The notes: generated by a model from the letters alone, not told the origin. Shown: positions 33,631 to 42,353, counted from the stretch's first letter. The stretch is 64,000 nt of DNA from Larkinella sp. C7 (GCF_006149005.1 NZ_VBSL01000010.1:21042-85041); one strand, 5' to 3'. Numbers and translations: made by a program.

Positions 33631-33645
33631 GTTAAAAAAAGTTAA
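33631..33645. promoter_or_regulatory. A-tract motif shared with permease copy 14
   Basis: The plus strand reads GTTAAAAAAAGTTAA, 56 bp upstream of the permease start. The same fifteen bases occur at 51956-51970 upstream of copy 14. It may be a promoter-upstream element; no clear -7 box was found with it. Confidence 0.35.
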
Positions 33646-33683
33646 GTGTTTTGCAATCACAGCGTGCCGAGCGGTTTCGTTTC

Positions 33684-33773
33684 AATATCGAATACTAAAT
33701 ATTGAATAACGAATAACGAAGGGCCGTCGGTTGCTTTCGATATTCGATATTTAGTATTCGATGTTCGATATTT
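33684..33773. repeat. Intergenic inverted repeat (GAATA-word class)
   Basis: The left arm 33684-33720 begins AATATCGAATACTAAATATT. The right arm 33736-33773 is its imperfect reverse complement, in two shifted registers. The loop is GGGCCGTCGGTTGCT. It lies between permease copies 10 and 11. Confidence 0.7.
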
Positions 33774-33786
33774 ACGCTTCACTCCT

Positions 33787-36225
33787 TCATTCCGAACGAA
33801 GTGAGGAAACCGGATTCATCAAAGCCGCTTTGACGCTCTGGAACGAAATGGTTGCCAGCGCCACCAGCACGGCGGCTCCGCCCGCCAGCCCGAAGATCCA
33901 CCATTCCAGATCAATCTTGTATTCGAAATTCTGCAACCACTGCCGGGTGGCATACCAGGCAATCGGCGACGCAATCAGAAACGCGACCAGCACCAGCTTC
34001 ATGAAGTCTTTCGACAGCAGCGTCACGATGCTGCCCACCGAAGCACCCAGCACTTTCCGGACGCCAATTTCTTTCGTCCGTTGCTCGGTCATAAACGTTG
34101 CCAGTCCGAACAGACCCAGGCAGGCAATGAAAATGGCCAGCAGCGAAGCCGTGACGAAAATCTTGCCATACTGCTGTTCGGTCTGGTATTGCTTGTTGTA
34201 GTTCTCGTCCACAAAGAAAAACTCGAACGGGTTGCCGGGATAGGTGGCTTTGTAAAGCCGCTCCAGAGCCGCCATTTTCGTCTGAATCTGATCGGTACTT
34301 AGCTGAATGGTGAGCCAGTTACCGTAGCGGCTGGGCATGAAAATAATCGGATCGATGGCCTCCCGAAGCGACTGGTGGTGGTAATCTTTCACGACGCCAA
34401 CAATTTCGAAGGCCTGCCCCCAGTTGATGATTTTTCCTACCGCGTCGGCGGCCGATGGGAAACCCAGTCGCCGGGCCCCGGTCTCATTCACCATCAGTTT
34501 GCTGCTTTTCACGTAACCAGCCTCGCATTCAGTGGTCAGAAAATTCCGGCCGGCCGCCAGGGCGATTCCGTACGTGGCCAGATACCGGTGGTCGATGAAA
34601 CCCATCGAATACACGATTTTGTCAGCCTCTGCCTGCGGGTTTTGTTTGACAATACCGCTGGTCGAGAAATTGTAAAAATTCCCCGGTACGGTTCCCGAAC
34701 TGGAAAAATTTTTGATAGAAGGCAATTGCTCGAGTTCGTGTTGAAAAGCCGCCGTCCGCGATTGAAACGACGCATCTTTCCCGACTTCCGGGCCGTGAAT
34801 CACGACGCGTTGCTCCAAACTGACGCCAAGGCGCTGGTTTTGCATAAACTGCAACTGCCGGTACAGCACAAACGTGCAAATGATGAGCACCACCGACACG
34901 CTGAATTGAAAAACCACCAGCGATTTCCGCAACGAACCGCCTTTGGCTCGGTTGCCAAACGCGCCTTTCAAGGTTTGAAGCGGCTGGAAAGAGGATAACG
35001 CAAAAGCCGTATATCCGCCCGATGCCAGCGCACCGAAAAGCAGCATACCCAATCCGATTAGCCAGAAACTATTGGAAGTCAGAATACTGAGTGACAATTC
35101 TTTTTTGATCAGTTCATTGAATACGGTTTGCAACCCACTGATCAGCAGAATTGCCAGACCAAAACCGAGGAGATTGAGCAGGAACGATTCGCCCAGAAAC
35201 TGACCGATCAATTGCCGCTGTCCGGCCCCGACCACTTTCCGAACGCCCACCTCTTTGGCTCGTTTCAAGGCTCCCGCCGTCGAGAGGTTGATGTAGTTGA
35301 ACCAGGCAATCGCCAGAATCAGCACGGCAATACCACCGAGCAAATAGACAAAAGCCAGTTTGCCCGTGGTCGGATACGGATCGCTGAGCGATGCGCCCAG
35401 GTGGATGCTCGCGGCCGGTTGCAACACCATCCGGTTTTCCTCCTGCGGTCGGATTTTCTTTTTCAACAGCTCGAATTTATCCTCCAGTTTCCGGTAATCG
35501 GTTCCTTCGGGCAGTTGCAGATACGTCATCAGGTACGACCCGTCGAAACTATCAAGCCGCGCCCAGTCGTTGCCGTTGAGGTTGGCCGGGTTCGCCAGCG
35601 TTTGGAGCGAAAACACCATACCGAACTGCATATCCGAATTTTGGGGCATGTCGGCATAAACCGCCGAAACCGTAAAAGGCGTTGTTCCAAACTGGTTGTT
35701 CATCGTCACCAACTGCCCCACAGCCTTCGCATCGCCAAAATACTTCCGGGCGTAGGATTCGGACAGGGCTACCGTGTTGGGACGGGTCAGCGCCGTGGCG
35801 GCATCGCCCTGAACGAGCGGAAACGTGAACAGGGTAAAAAAAGTGGCATCGGCATAGGCGACGTCGGTTTCCCGAAAGGCTTTCGGCGACAGGCGGTTTT
35901 TTCCTTCAGAGGCCGAAACAATACCAGAAATCGAATTGTCGACCACCCGGCAATACGATTTCACTTCGGGAAATTGCTGCTTCATCAGCGTTGCCACCGC
36001 CGGAGCCATATCCGGCCAGACCTCGCCGGTTTTGTTCTGCCACAACATCCGGTAGAGCGTCGGCAGGTTGGCATGGAATCCGTTGACGCTTTTCTCAAAA
36101 CTGATGTATTCCAGAATCAGCACAAAAGCGGCAATACCGAGCGCTAGTCCGGCCATGTTGACGCCCGAAAAAACCTTGTTTTTCCAAAGATTTCGGAACG
36201 CAATTTTGAAGTAGTTTTTGAGCAT
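33787..36225 (-). CDS. FtsX/MacB-like permease with sigma-54-type control region (copy 11)
   Basis: An 812-residue permease starting MLKNYFKIAFRNLWKNKVF. Helix 1 is VNMAGLALGIAAFVLILEYI followed by SFEKSVNGFHAN, which lacks the usual DELS motif. The first FtsX domain is ILAIAWFNYINLSTAGALKR: the ACINFMN core is replaced by AWFNYIN, a feature shared in part with copies 12 and 13. The loops EVGVRKVVGAGQRQL and EIGVRKVLGASVGSI are normal. Upstream are a -24/-12-like element (36262-36277) and a 38-nt dyad (36331-36368), as for copy 9. The divergent gene is an M20 peptidase. Confidence 0.9.
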   Translation of the reverse strand: MLKNYFKIAFRNLWKNKVFSGVNMAGLALGIAAFVLILEYISFEKSVNGFHANLPTLYRMLWQNKTGEVWPDMAPAVATLMKQQFPEVKSYCRVVDNSISGIVSASEGKNRLSPKAFRETDVAYADATFFTLFTFPLVQGDAATALTRPNTVALSESYARKYFGDAKAVGQLVTMNNQFGTTPFTVSAVYADMPQNSDMQFGMVFSLQTLANPANLNGNDWARLDSFDGSYLMTYLQLPEGTDYRKLEDKFELLKKKIRPQEENRMVLQPAASIHLGASLSDPYPTTGKLAFVYLLGGIAVLILAIAWFNYINLSTAGALKRAKEVGVRKVVGAGQRQLIGQFLGESFLLNLLGFGLAILLISGLQTVFNELIKKELSLSILTSNSFWLIGLGMLLFGALASGGYTAFALSSFQPLQTLKGAFGNRAKGGSLRKSLVVFQFSVSVVLIICTFVLYRQLQFMQNQRLGVSLEQRVVIHGPEVGKDASFQSRTAAFQHELEQLPSIKNFSSSGTVPGNFYNFSTSGIVKQNPQAEADKIVYSMGFIDHRYLATYGIALAAGRNFLTTECEAGYVKSSKLMVNETGARRLGFPSAADAVGKIINWGQAFEIVGVVKDYHHQSLREAIDPIIFMPSRYGNWLTIQLSTDQIQTKMAALERLYKATYPGNPFEFFFVDENYNKQYQTEQQYGKIFVTASLLAIFIACLGLFGLATFMTEQRTKEIGVRKVLGASVGSIVTLLSKDFMKLVLVAFLIASPIAWYATRQWLQNFEYKIDLEWWIFGLAGGAAVLVALATISFQSVKAALMNPVSSLRSE

Positions 36226-36261
36226 GGCCGTTTAGGGGTTTAAAATGGATGCAGCATTGAG

Positions 36262-36277
36262 TCCAAAGGATGTACCA
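36262..36277 (-). promoter_or_regulatory. Candidate sigma-54 promoter of permease copy 11
   Basis: The minus strand reads TGGTACATCCTTTGGA. TGGTAC fits the -24 box well; the -12 box is TTGG rather than TTGC. The predicted start near 36251 leaves a leader of about 26 nt. It aligns base for base with the element at 29548-29563 at both conserved ends. Confidence 0.5.
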
Positions 36278-36330
36278 AAAATCATATCCGGTTCATAATC
36301 AACATACTACTTTAATTAAAGTACCATAAC

Positions 36331-36368
36331 TGTCCGCAAACGGACGGGCCATTCTTCGCTTTCGGACA
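36331..36368. promoter_or_regulatory. 38-nt dyad, candidate activator site (second permease copy)
   Basis: The plus strand begins TGTCCGCAAACGGACGG and ends TTTCGGACA, with the same length and end half-sites as 29618-29655. The minus strand begins TTGTCCGAAA, a ten-base string also present in the padR dyad. It lies 53 bp upstream of the -24 element. It is between divergent genes, so an effect on the peptidase gene cannot be excluded. Confidence 0.6.
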
Positions 36369-36506
36369 ACACCCTAAAAACGTATATAGCGACGTATAGC
36401 GGTATCCTGATCGGAGCGAGTAGTTTGGAAGCAAAGTATCCATTTCTGGGGTAAAATCCCTATTTTTAGACCATCTTCGCCGTTGGACTTCATCACCACC
36501 ACATTC

Positions 36507-37808
36507 ATGACTCAACTTCTCAAATTAGCTGCTTTTAGTTTCGTTACGGCTTTCGCGTCCTGTTCTTCCCTCCACGCGCAGGAGTCCGTTGCCGTCGAGA
36601 AACGCTACACGGATGAAATCAAAACCCTGACGAATCGTCCGGCGGTGAAGGCGGTTTTTCAACATTTTGTGGAATGGGAACCGCAGACGAAGCAGGACCT
36701 GATTACGCTCACCGAAACACCGGCTCCGCCTTTCAAGGAATCGGTGAAAGCCAAAAAATATGCCGCCATGCTGAAAGAAGCGGGCGTGGATTCGGTCTGG
36801 ATCGATGAGATCGGCAACGTCATTGGCAAACGCAAAGGCCGCTCCGGCCAGAAAACCGTGGTGGTCGAAGCGCATTTGGACACGGTTTTTCCGGAAGGCA
36901 CGGACGTGAAAGTGAAACAGAAAGGCGACACGCTCTACGCGCCCGGCGTTGGCGACGACACCCGGGGGTTGGTGGCCATTCTGACGGTTTTGAAAGGATT
37001 GGAAAAGGCGAAGATCGAAACCAATGCGGATGTCTGGTTTGTCGGGGCCGTGGGTGAAGAAGGCCTGGGCGACTTGCGGGGCGTCAAGCATCTGTTCAAA
37101 ACGAACGGTTCCAAAATCAATTCGTACATCGCCGTCGATGGCGACGGCATCAGCGAAATTGTTCACCGGGGTCTGGGTTCCTACCGTTACCGGATCACCT
37201 TCAAAGGGCCGGGCGGGCATTCTTACGGCGCGTTCGGGATCGTCAACCCGCACAGTGCGCTGGGCAAAGCCATTTATTATTTCACCAACGAAGCCGACCA
37301 GTTCACGCGGCAGGGCATCAAAACCACCTACAGCGTCAGTGTCGTCGGCGGAGGCACGTCGGTGAACGCCATTCCGTTTGAGTCGTGGATGGAAATCGAT
37401 ATGCGCTCTGAAAGCCCCGAACGGCTCAAGGGCATCGATCAATTGCTGCAAACCGCCGTGCAACGGGCGTTGAAAGAAGAGAATGGACTGAAACGCAGCG
37501 GTCCCGATCTGACGGTCGAGGTAAAGAAAATCGGCGACCGTCCTTCCGGCAAAATCGAGCCGACGGTGCCGCTGGTGCAACGGGCGATGGCGGTTTCCAA
37601 ACACCTGGGTGCCACGCCCAAACTGGATGTTTCTTCAACCAACGCCAATACGCCGATTTCGCTGGGCGTTCCCGCCGTGACGATTGGCAGCGGTGGCAAG
37701 GGAGGAAACGTCCACTCACTGAACGAATGGTGGCTGAACGACCAGGGCGTTCTGGGCCTGCAAAACGTTCTGCTGGTGTTGCTGGCCGAAGCCGGTATAA
37801 CGAACTAA
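36507..37808 (+). CDS. Secreted M20-family metallopeptidase
   Basis: A 433-residue exported protein of the M20/M25/M40 family, two-zinc aminopeptidases or carboxypeptidases. The start at 36507 is preferred to 36483 because a signal peptide follows (LKLAAFSFVTAFASCSSLHA). Zinc ligands and catalytic residues are in VVEAHLDTVFPEG, GVGDDTRGLVA, the Glu pair of VGEEGLGD, and a late His in GNVHSLNEWW. The insertion domain has GGHSYGAFGIVNPHSALGKA. The order of motifs is nearest to PepT/PepV-like proteins. The exact peptide substrate is unknown. It is divergent from permease copy 11 and followed after 90 bp by NhaD. Confidence 0.85.
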   Translation: MTQLLKLAAFSFVTAFASCSSLHAQESVAVEKRYTDEIKTLTNRPAVKAVFQHFVEWEPQTKQDLITLTETPAPPFKESVKAKKYAAMLKEAGVDSVWIDEIGNVIGKRKGRSGQKTVVVEAHLDTVFPEGTDVKVKQKGDTLYAPGVGDDTRGLVAILTVLKGLEKAKIETNADVWFVGAVGEEGLGDLRGVKHLFKTNGSKINSYIAVDGDGISEIVHRGLGSYRYRITFKGPGGHSYGAFGIVNPHSALGKAIYYFTNEADQFTRQGIKTTYSVSVVGGGTSVNAIPFESWMEIDMRSESPERLKGIDQLLQTAVQRALKEENGLKRSGPDLTVEVKKIGDRPSGKIEPTVPLVQRAMAVSKHLGATPKLDVSSTNANTPISLGVPAVTIGSGGKGGNVHSLNEWWLNDQGVLGLQNVLLVLLAEAGITN

Positions 37809-37867
37809 CTGACACATTCTAAGCTTAATCTAATCATCCGGTTTCACCCCAAATGCCCCGATTGCAC

Positions 37868-37875
37868 TACCTTTG
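37868..37875 (+). promoter_or_regulatory. -7 promoter element of nhaD
   Basis: TACCTTTG matches TAnnTTTG exactly, 23 bp before the start codon. A clear -33 TTG is missing; TTTC at 37842-37845 is the nearest candidate. Confidence 0.4.
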
Positions 37876-37898
37876 GGCCAGGCAAGTCCACTCGCTTC

Positions 37899-39194
37899 AT
37901 GACAACACTCATTATTATCGTATTCGTAATTGGCTATATTTTAATTACGCTCGAACATCCCATTCGGCTCAATAAAACCGCTACGGCCCTCATTACCGGC
38001 GTAATTTGCTGGACCCTCTACATCCTGAATGTTCCGGAACCGGAGCCGGTGCTGGAGAGTCTGGGGCACCATCTTGCCGAAATTGCCCAGATTCTGTTCT
38101 TCCTGATGGGGGCCATGACCATCGTGGAACTGATCGATATTCACGACGGCTTTTCCATCATCACCGACCGCATTGCCAGCCGGAATGCACGGGTGCTGCT
38201 CTGGCTGATTTGTGGGCTGACGTTCTTTCTGTCGGCCATGCTCGACAACCTGGCTTCGGCCATCGTAATGGTTTCAGTGACCCGCAAACTGGTGAAAGAC
38301 CCGGAACAACGGCGGTTGATGGCCGGAATGATCATCATTTCCGCCAATGCCGGAGGGGCGTGGTCCCCCATCGGCGATGTCACCACCACCATGCTCTGGA
38401 TTGGCGGTCAGGTCACGACAATGAACATCATTACGCAACTGTTTCTGCCCAGTTTGGTCTGTTTGCTGGTGCCGCTGGTGTGGCTGACCTTCACCATCAA
38501 ACCGACCTCCGAAACCGAGATTGCCACGGCGAAGAAAGGCATTAGCCGCCCCTACGTGACCCCGCTTCAACGGCGCGACCGGCGCACCATGTTTGCCACC
38601 GGATTAACTGCCATCCTCTTTGTTCCGATCTTCAAAACCGTTACCCACCTCCCGCCCTACATGGCCATGATGCTGGCCCTGGGTGCTGTTTGGGTGGTTT
38701 CGGAGGTTATTCATTCCGATAAAGATGAAGAACACCGCCAGCGGTTTACGGCGGCTTATGCCCTCAGCAAAATCGACATTCCCAGTATTTTATTCTTTCT
38801 GGGCATCTTGCTGGCCGTCGGTGCCCTGCAATCCACTGAAATTCTCTCGAGTGTGGCTTTAGCGCTCGATGAAGCCGTCGGCGATCTCGACCTCATTGTG
38901 ATGATCATCGGGGTGGCATCGGCCATTGTCGACAACGTCCCGATTGTGGCGGCCGCGATGGGCATGTATGATATGACGACCTATCCGGCCGATGCCAAAC
39001 TGTGGGAATTTCTGGCCTACTGCGCCGGAACGGGCGGCAGTCTGCTCGTCATTGGTTCAGCCGCCGGGGTGGCGGTTATGGGCATGGAAAAGCTGGAATT
39101 TGGCTGGTATCTGCGCCGGATCAGCGGACTTGCGTTGCTGGGCTACATCGCCGGTTCTTTGACCTACTTTGCCATTTACGGACTAACGCATTGA
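37899..39194 (+). CDS. nhaD: Na+/H+ antiporter NhaD
   Basis: A 431-residue inner-membrane antiporter of the NhaD/ion-transporter superfamily, which exports sodium in exchange for protons. About eleven or twelve hydrophobic segments are visible from MTTLIIIVFVIGYILI onward. Conserved charged or polar helix breaks are in MLDNLASAIVMVSVTRK, SANAGGAWSPIGDVTTTMLW, VDNVPIVAAAMGMYD and AGTGGSLLVIGSAAGVAVMG. Length matches the family. It is preceded by a -7 element. The stop is followed by one base before the stop of the convergent tenA gene, so the two transcripts must overlap. Confidence 0.92.
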   Translation: MTTLIIIVFVIGYILITLEHPIRLNKTATALITGVICWTLYILNVPEPEPVLESLGHHLAEIAQILFFLMGAMTIVELIDIHDGFSIITDRIASRNARVLLWLICGLTFFLSAMLDNLASAIVMVSVTRKLVKDPEQRRLMAGMIIISANAGGAWSPIGDVTTTMLWIGGQVTTMNIITQLFLPSLVCLLVPLVWLTFTIKPTSETEIATAKKGISRPYVTPLQRRDRRTMFATGLTAILFVPIFKTVTHLPPYMAMMLALGAVWVVSEVIHSDKDEEHRQRFTAAYALSKIDIPSILFFLGILLAVGALQSTEILSSVALALDEAVGDLDLIVMIIGVASAIVDNVPIVAAAMGMYDMTTYPADAKLWEFLAYCAGTGGSLLVIGSAAGVAVMGMEKLEFGWYLRRISGLALLGYIAGSLTYFAIYGLTH

Positions 39195-39195
39195 T

Positions 39196-39846
39196 TCAGA
39201 CCGGCCAGTTTTCCCGCCGATAGGCGCTATCCCAGAAAATGTATTCCAGCCGGGACGAGTTTAGATAAGCTTCGGTCATGCGGTTTTTGGTGGATTCGGA
39301 AGCCTGTTCGCCCAGACGGTCGCAGATGGCAAGTGCTTTGTTCACGGCCAAGCCAAATTCTTCGCCAGCGTAGGCGTCGATCCAGTTCTGGTAGGGATTG
39401 GGCGTGGTCTGGTTGGCATAAATAAAATCCCCGACCCGCTTATAAATCCAGAAACAGGGCAGCAGGGCGGCTACGGCCACTTCGTAGGACTCGAACGTGC
39501 TGGTAGCCAGCAGGTAATTCGTATACGCAAAACAGCCCGGTGCCTTGCCGCTGGTGAACCCGATGTGGTACGCAGCAAAGTAACTTTCGTGCAGGGCGCG
39601 TTCTACCAGAATGGCATTTTGGGCAAATTGCAGAAACTCCAGCAACTCTTCACTCGTCGAAGACCGGGTTCCGGCGACGGCCAGCGCTTTCGCAAAATCT
39701 GCCAGATAGAGTGAATCCTGGTAAATGTAAAACTTGAACGTTTCGACCGGTAACGTACCGGTTTTCAGTTCCTCATTGAAGGGATGTGCCTGTATTTTTT
39801 CGTACACCGGCAACGCGGCATTCCAGAGCTGTTCGGTGAATTTCAT
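39196..39846 (-). CDS. tenA: TenA-family thiaminase II / aminopyrimidine hydrolase
   Basis: A 216-residue TenA protein. It hydrolyses aminopyrimidine breakdown products of thiamin to HMP for salvage. The active-site Cys lies in ALLPCFWIYKRVG near residue 137, and the late acidic residue in SRLEYIFWDSAY. FYIYQDSLYLADFAKAL contains the conserved Tyr and Asp of the pyrimidine pocket. The start overlaps the thiD stop by four bases (ATGA), so translation is probably coupled. It is the last gene of the thi operon. The downstream end abuts nhaD. Confidence 0.92.
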   Translation of the reverse strand: MKFTEQLWNAALPVYEKIQAHPFNEELKTGTLPVETFKFYIYQDSLYLADFAKALAVAGTRSSTSEELLEFLQFAQNAILVERALHESYFAAYHIGFTSGKAPGCFAYTNYLLATSTFESYEVAVAALLPCFWIYKRVGDFIYANQTTPNPYQNWIDAYAGEEFGLAVNKALAICDRLGEQASESTKNRMTEAYLNSSRLEYIFWDSAYRRENWPV

Positions 39847-40664
39847 GACCGGATTACCAGGGGTTTTGGAGAAAAGGAATGATTCAAAGGACCGGAACCG
39901 CGCCCGGTGGTAACGTCTTTCCCGGCCCGAATCGCATCGGACACGTATGCTTTTGACAACGAAACGGCATCATTCAACCTATAGCCCAATGCCAGATGCG
40001 TAGCAATCGCCGACGAAAGCGTACACCCCGTCCCGTGGACATTCCTGCTTTCGATGTAGTCCGACTCAAAAACCTGCGTTGGTTCACCCCGAACCGCCAG
40101 CACATCATACAGCCGGGCCGCAACGAGGTGGCCGCCTTTCAGCAAAACCGCCCGACAGCCCTGATCGATCAATTCTTCAGCCGCTTCCCGCATCTGCTCA
40201 ACCGATTCGATCGGTTTTTTCAGCAGAATCCGGGCTTCGTCCAGGTTGGGTGTGATCAGGGTAGCACGCGGAAAAAGCTGGTTTTTCAGGACGTCAACGG
40301 TTTCGTTTAGAATCAGTTTCGCCCCACTCGTGGCCACCATCACCGGATCGAAAACCACAAACAGGGGCTGAAAACGGTCCAGAACGTCGGCAATGACCTC
40401 CACCACCTCAACGGTATTGATCATCCCGATTTTAACGGCGTCGATGGTAATATCCTCAAAAACCGCTTCGAGTTGTTCCCGCAGAAAAGCCGCCGGAACC
40501 GCGTGAATGGCCCGCACACCCAGCGTATTCTGGGCGGTCAGCGCCGTGATGGCCGAGGTTCCGTAGGCCCCCAATGCCGCAATCGTCTTTAAATCAGCCT
40601 GAATACCGGCCCCACCGCCACTGTCTGAACCTGCAATGGTCAATACCGTTGGATAGCGTTTCAT
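39843..40664 (-). CDS. thiD: Hydroxymethylpyrimidine/phosphomethylpyrimidine kinase
   Basis: A 273-residue ribokinase-fold kinase that phosphorylates HMP to HMP-P and then HMP-PP. It shows TIAGSDSGGGAGIQADLKT near the N-terminus, the substrate loop ALTAQNTLGV, VFDPVMVATSGAKL, and the anion-hole motif NVHGTGCTLSSAIATHLALG near residue 210. The length is slightly above the usual 260-270. It overlaps both neighbours by four bases (thiE stop with thiD start, thiD stop with tenA start), so the genes form a tightly coupled salvage unit. Confidence 0.94.
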   Translation of the reverse strand: MKRYPTVLTIAGSDSGGGAGIQADLKTIAALGAYGTSAITALTAQNTLGVRAIHAVPAAFLREQLEAVFEDITIDAVKIGMINTVEVVEVIADVLDRFQPLFVVFDPVMVATSGAKLILNETVDVLKNQLFPRATLITPNLDEARILLKKPIESVEQMREAAEELIDQGCRAVLLKGGHLVAARLYDVLAVRGEPTQVFESDYIESRNVHGTGCTLSSAIATHLALGYRLNDAVSLSKAYVSDAIRAGKDVTTGRGSGPLNHSFSPKPLVIRS

Positions 40665-41287
40665 CGTTTTTTCACACCGGTTTGTAACGTTTTCTTCAAT
40701 TCAAAAGCCGCCGTCCGGGGCGATTCGGCACTACAGATCGCGGAAATCACCGCAACACCGTCGGCTCCGTTTTCAATCGCTTCGGCAGTATTCAGTAAAT
40801 TCAACCCACCGATGACCACCAGCGCATGGCGGCTGTTGGCGCGCACCCACTGCAAACCGTCCAGTCCCCACGGTTCGGCATGGTCGGTTTTGGAAGGCGT
40901 TGCGTACAACGGACTTAACGCCAGATAGGAAAGATCCCAATCCTCGGCTTCCTGAACGTGCTCTTTCGTTTCAGCCGATAAGCCGATGATTTTACCGGGT
41001 GGCAGCAGAGCGCGCACGGTTTCATACGGCATGTCGCTCTGCCCGATGTGAACACCGTCGGCATCGCTGGCCAGGGCCACATCGACCCGGTCGTTGATAA
41101 TCAGCGGAACATTATGCGGTTTTAACAACGCCTTCAGACGGATCGCCCGGTCCACAAAAGCCCGTGTGCCGAGCGACTTTTCGCGCAATTGCACCATCGT
41201 CACCCCGCCTTTGACGGCTTCATCAACGACCCAAAAGAGATCCCGGCCCAGGCAGGCGGCTTCGTCAGTTACTAAATAAAGTTGCAT
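40661..41287 (-). CDS. thiE: Thiamin-phosphate synthase
   Basis: A 208-residue TIM-barrel enzyme that joins HMP-PP and thiazole phosphate to give thiamin phosphate. Visible motifs are MVQLREKSL, PLIINDRVDVALASDADGVH, HIGQSDMPY for the diphosphate/Mg site, YLALSPLYATPSKTDHAEPW, and VVIGGLNLLNTAEAIENGAD followed by GVAVISAI. The gene starts at ATG 41287. It is separated from thiM by 103 bp with an imperfect hairpin. Confidence 0.94.
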   Translation of the reverse strand: MQLYLVTDEAACLGRDLFWVVDEAVKGGVTMVQLREKSLGTRAFVDRAIRLKALLKPHNVPLIINDRVDVALASDADGVHIGQSDMPYETVRALLPPGKIIGLSAETKEHVQEAEDWDLSYLALSPLYATPSKTDHAEPWGLDGLQWVRANSRHALVVIGGLNLLNTAEAIENGADGVAVISAICSAESPRTAAFELKKTLQTGVKKR

Positions 41288-41300
41288 AGTTTCCGATGAA

Positions 41301-41371
41301 AGAGGTGGGACAAGAGAGTAGAGACGCGAATCATTATTGATAAGGCTTCTAGGGTCTCTTGTCTCCCTTCT
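41301..41371. repeat. Imperfect inverted repeat between thiM and thiE
   Basis: Around 41301-41317 the sequence AGAGGTGGGACAAGAGA faces TCTCTTGTCTCCCTTCTCT at about 41353-41371. Two bases are unpaired in the best match. It lies inside the thi transcript and could reduce read-through between genes. Confidence 0.55.
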
Positions 41372-41390
41372 CTATTCTTTTCTCTGTTTC

Positions 41391-42179
41391 TTATCGAATC
41401 CGCGCCAGTTCAACCAGTTTTTCGGGGGCCAATTCAGCCAGCGCATCCAGAAACGCGATCTGGAAACTACCGGGCGCGGTGGCTTTGCTAAAAGCCAGTT
41501 GCCCGCAAACGCCCATCGTTGCGGCAGCCGACACAGCCGCCTGAAACAAATCCGGCTGAACGGCACAAAACGCCCCGGCAATCGCCGAAGCCGAGCAGCC
41601 CATGCCCGTCACCTTCGTCATGAGCGGATGGCCGTTTTCCACGTACGCAATCCGGCCTTTCTGCACGATGACATCAATGGCTCCGCTGACGCTGACGACA
41701 CAACCCAACCGCTCGCTAAGGGAATGGGCCGCGTCCAGACTGCTCATGGAGGACGCCGTGCTATCGACGCCTTTGGTCTGACCGCCCAAACCGGCCAGCG
41801 CCAGAATTTCGGACGCATTGCCGCGAATCACCGCAGGCGCAGCGGTTTCCAGCAGTTCGGACAAGACGGTATTCCGGTAGCCCGTCGCGCCCGCGCCAAC
41901 CGGGTCCAGCACAATCGGTTTTCCGAGGTCAGCGGCTTTTTTCATCGCCAGCTTCATGGCCTGTACCCAGGGTGCCGAAAGTGTTCCGATGTTGATGACC
42001 AGTGCGCCGGCAATGCTTGCCATTTCTTCGACTTCTTCGATGGCGTGGGCCATCACCGGTGAAGCGCCGATGGCCAGCAGGGCATTGGCGGAGTAATTCA
42101 TCACCACGTAATTTGTGATGTTATGCACCAGCGGAGCCATTGCCCGCAGGGCGTTTAAATCGTGTTCGAGGGTATTCAC
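41391..42179 (-). CDS. thiM: Hydroxyethylthiazole kinase
   Basis: A 262-residue kinase that phosphorylates salvaged hydroxyethylthiazole for ThiE. Family motifs are MAPLVHNITNYVVMNYSANA, INIGTLSAPWVQAM, VLDPVGAGATGYRN, IRGNASEILALAG and TGMGCSASAIAGAFCA, which carries the catalytic Cys-Ser loop. It is the first gene after the TPP riboswitch. With ThiE, ThiD and TenA it gives a salvage route that can make thiamin phosphate from scavenged thiazole and pyrimidine. Genes for new synthesis (thiC, thiG, thiS) are not present in the window. Confidence 0.94.
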   Translation of the reverse strand: MNTLEHDLNALRAMAPLVHNITNYVVMNYSANALLAIGASPVMAHAIEEVEEMASIAGALVINIGTLSAPWVQAMKLAMKKAADLGKPIVLDPVGAGATGYRNTVLSELLETAAPAVIRGNASEILALAGLGGQTKGVDSTASSMSSLDAAHSLSERLGCVVSVSGAIDVIVQKGRIAYVENGHPLMTKVTGMGCSASAIAGAFCAVQPDLFQAAVSAAATMGVCGQLAFSKATAPGSFQIAFLDALAELAPEKLVELARIR

Positions 42180-42276
42180 AACGGACCGGGTTTTGACGTG
42201 AGCAAAAGCTGAATGGACGCGTGGGTGCGTTTCCCGGTATGGAAATCAAAAAGAAAGAAGCGAGCGCTCTCTCCAG

Positions 42277-42353
42277 CTTTTCCCTACGACAGTCTCAACT
42301 GTGTCAGGTTCGAAGGGTATTATCTCAGTCCGCACGGGACACCCCCAAAGCCA
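42277..42353 (-). ncRNA. TPP riboswitch (thi box)
   Basis: On the minus strand the element begins GGGGGTGTCCC and contains the conserved CTGAGATAATACCCTT, then CGAACCTGACACAGTTGAGA and GTCGTAGGGAA. These are the pyrimidine-binding (CUGAGA), P2/P4 (CCCUU, GAACCUGA) and closing (GUAGGGAA) parts of the thi box. It precedes thiM by about 97 nt. Binding of thiamin diphosphate should lower expression of thiM-thiE-thiD-tenA. No strong terminator follows, so control of translation is more likely, as an inference. Confidence 0.95.

Noticed and set aside
2683-33773. Repeated intergenic palindromes as a CRISPR array
   Set aside because: The units are single, in separate gaps, differ in sequence, and have no regular spacers or cas genes.
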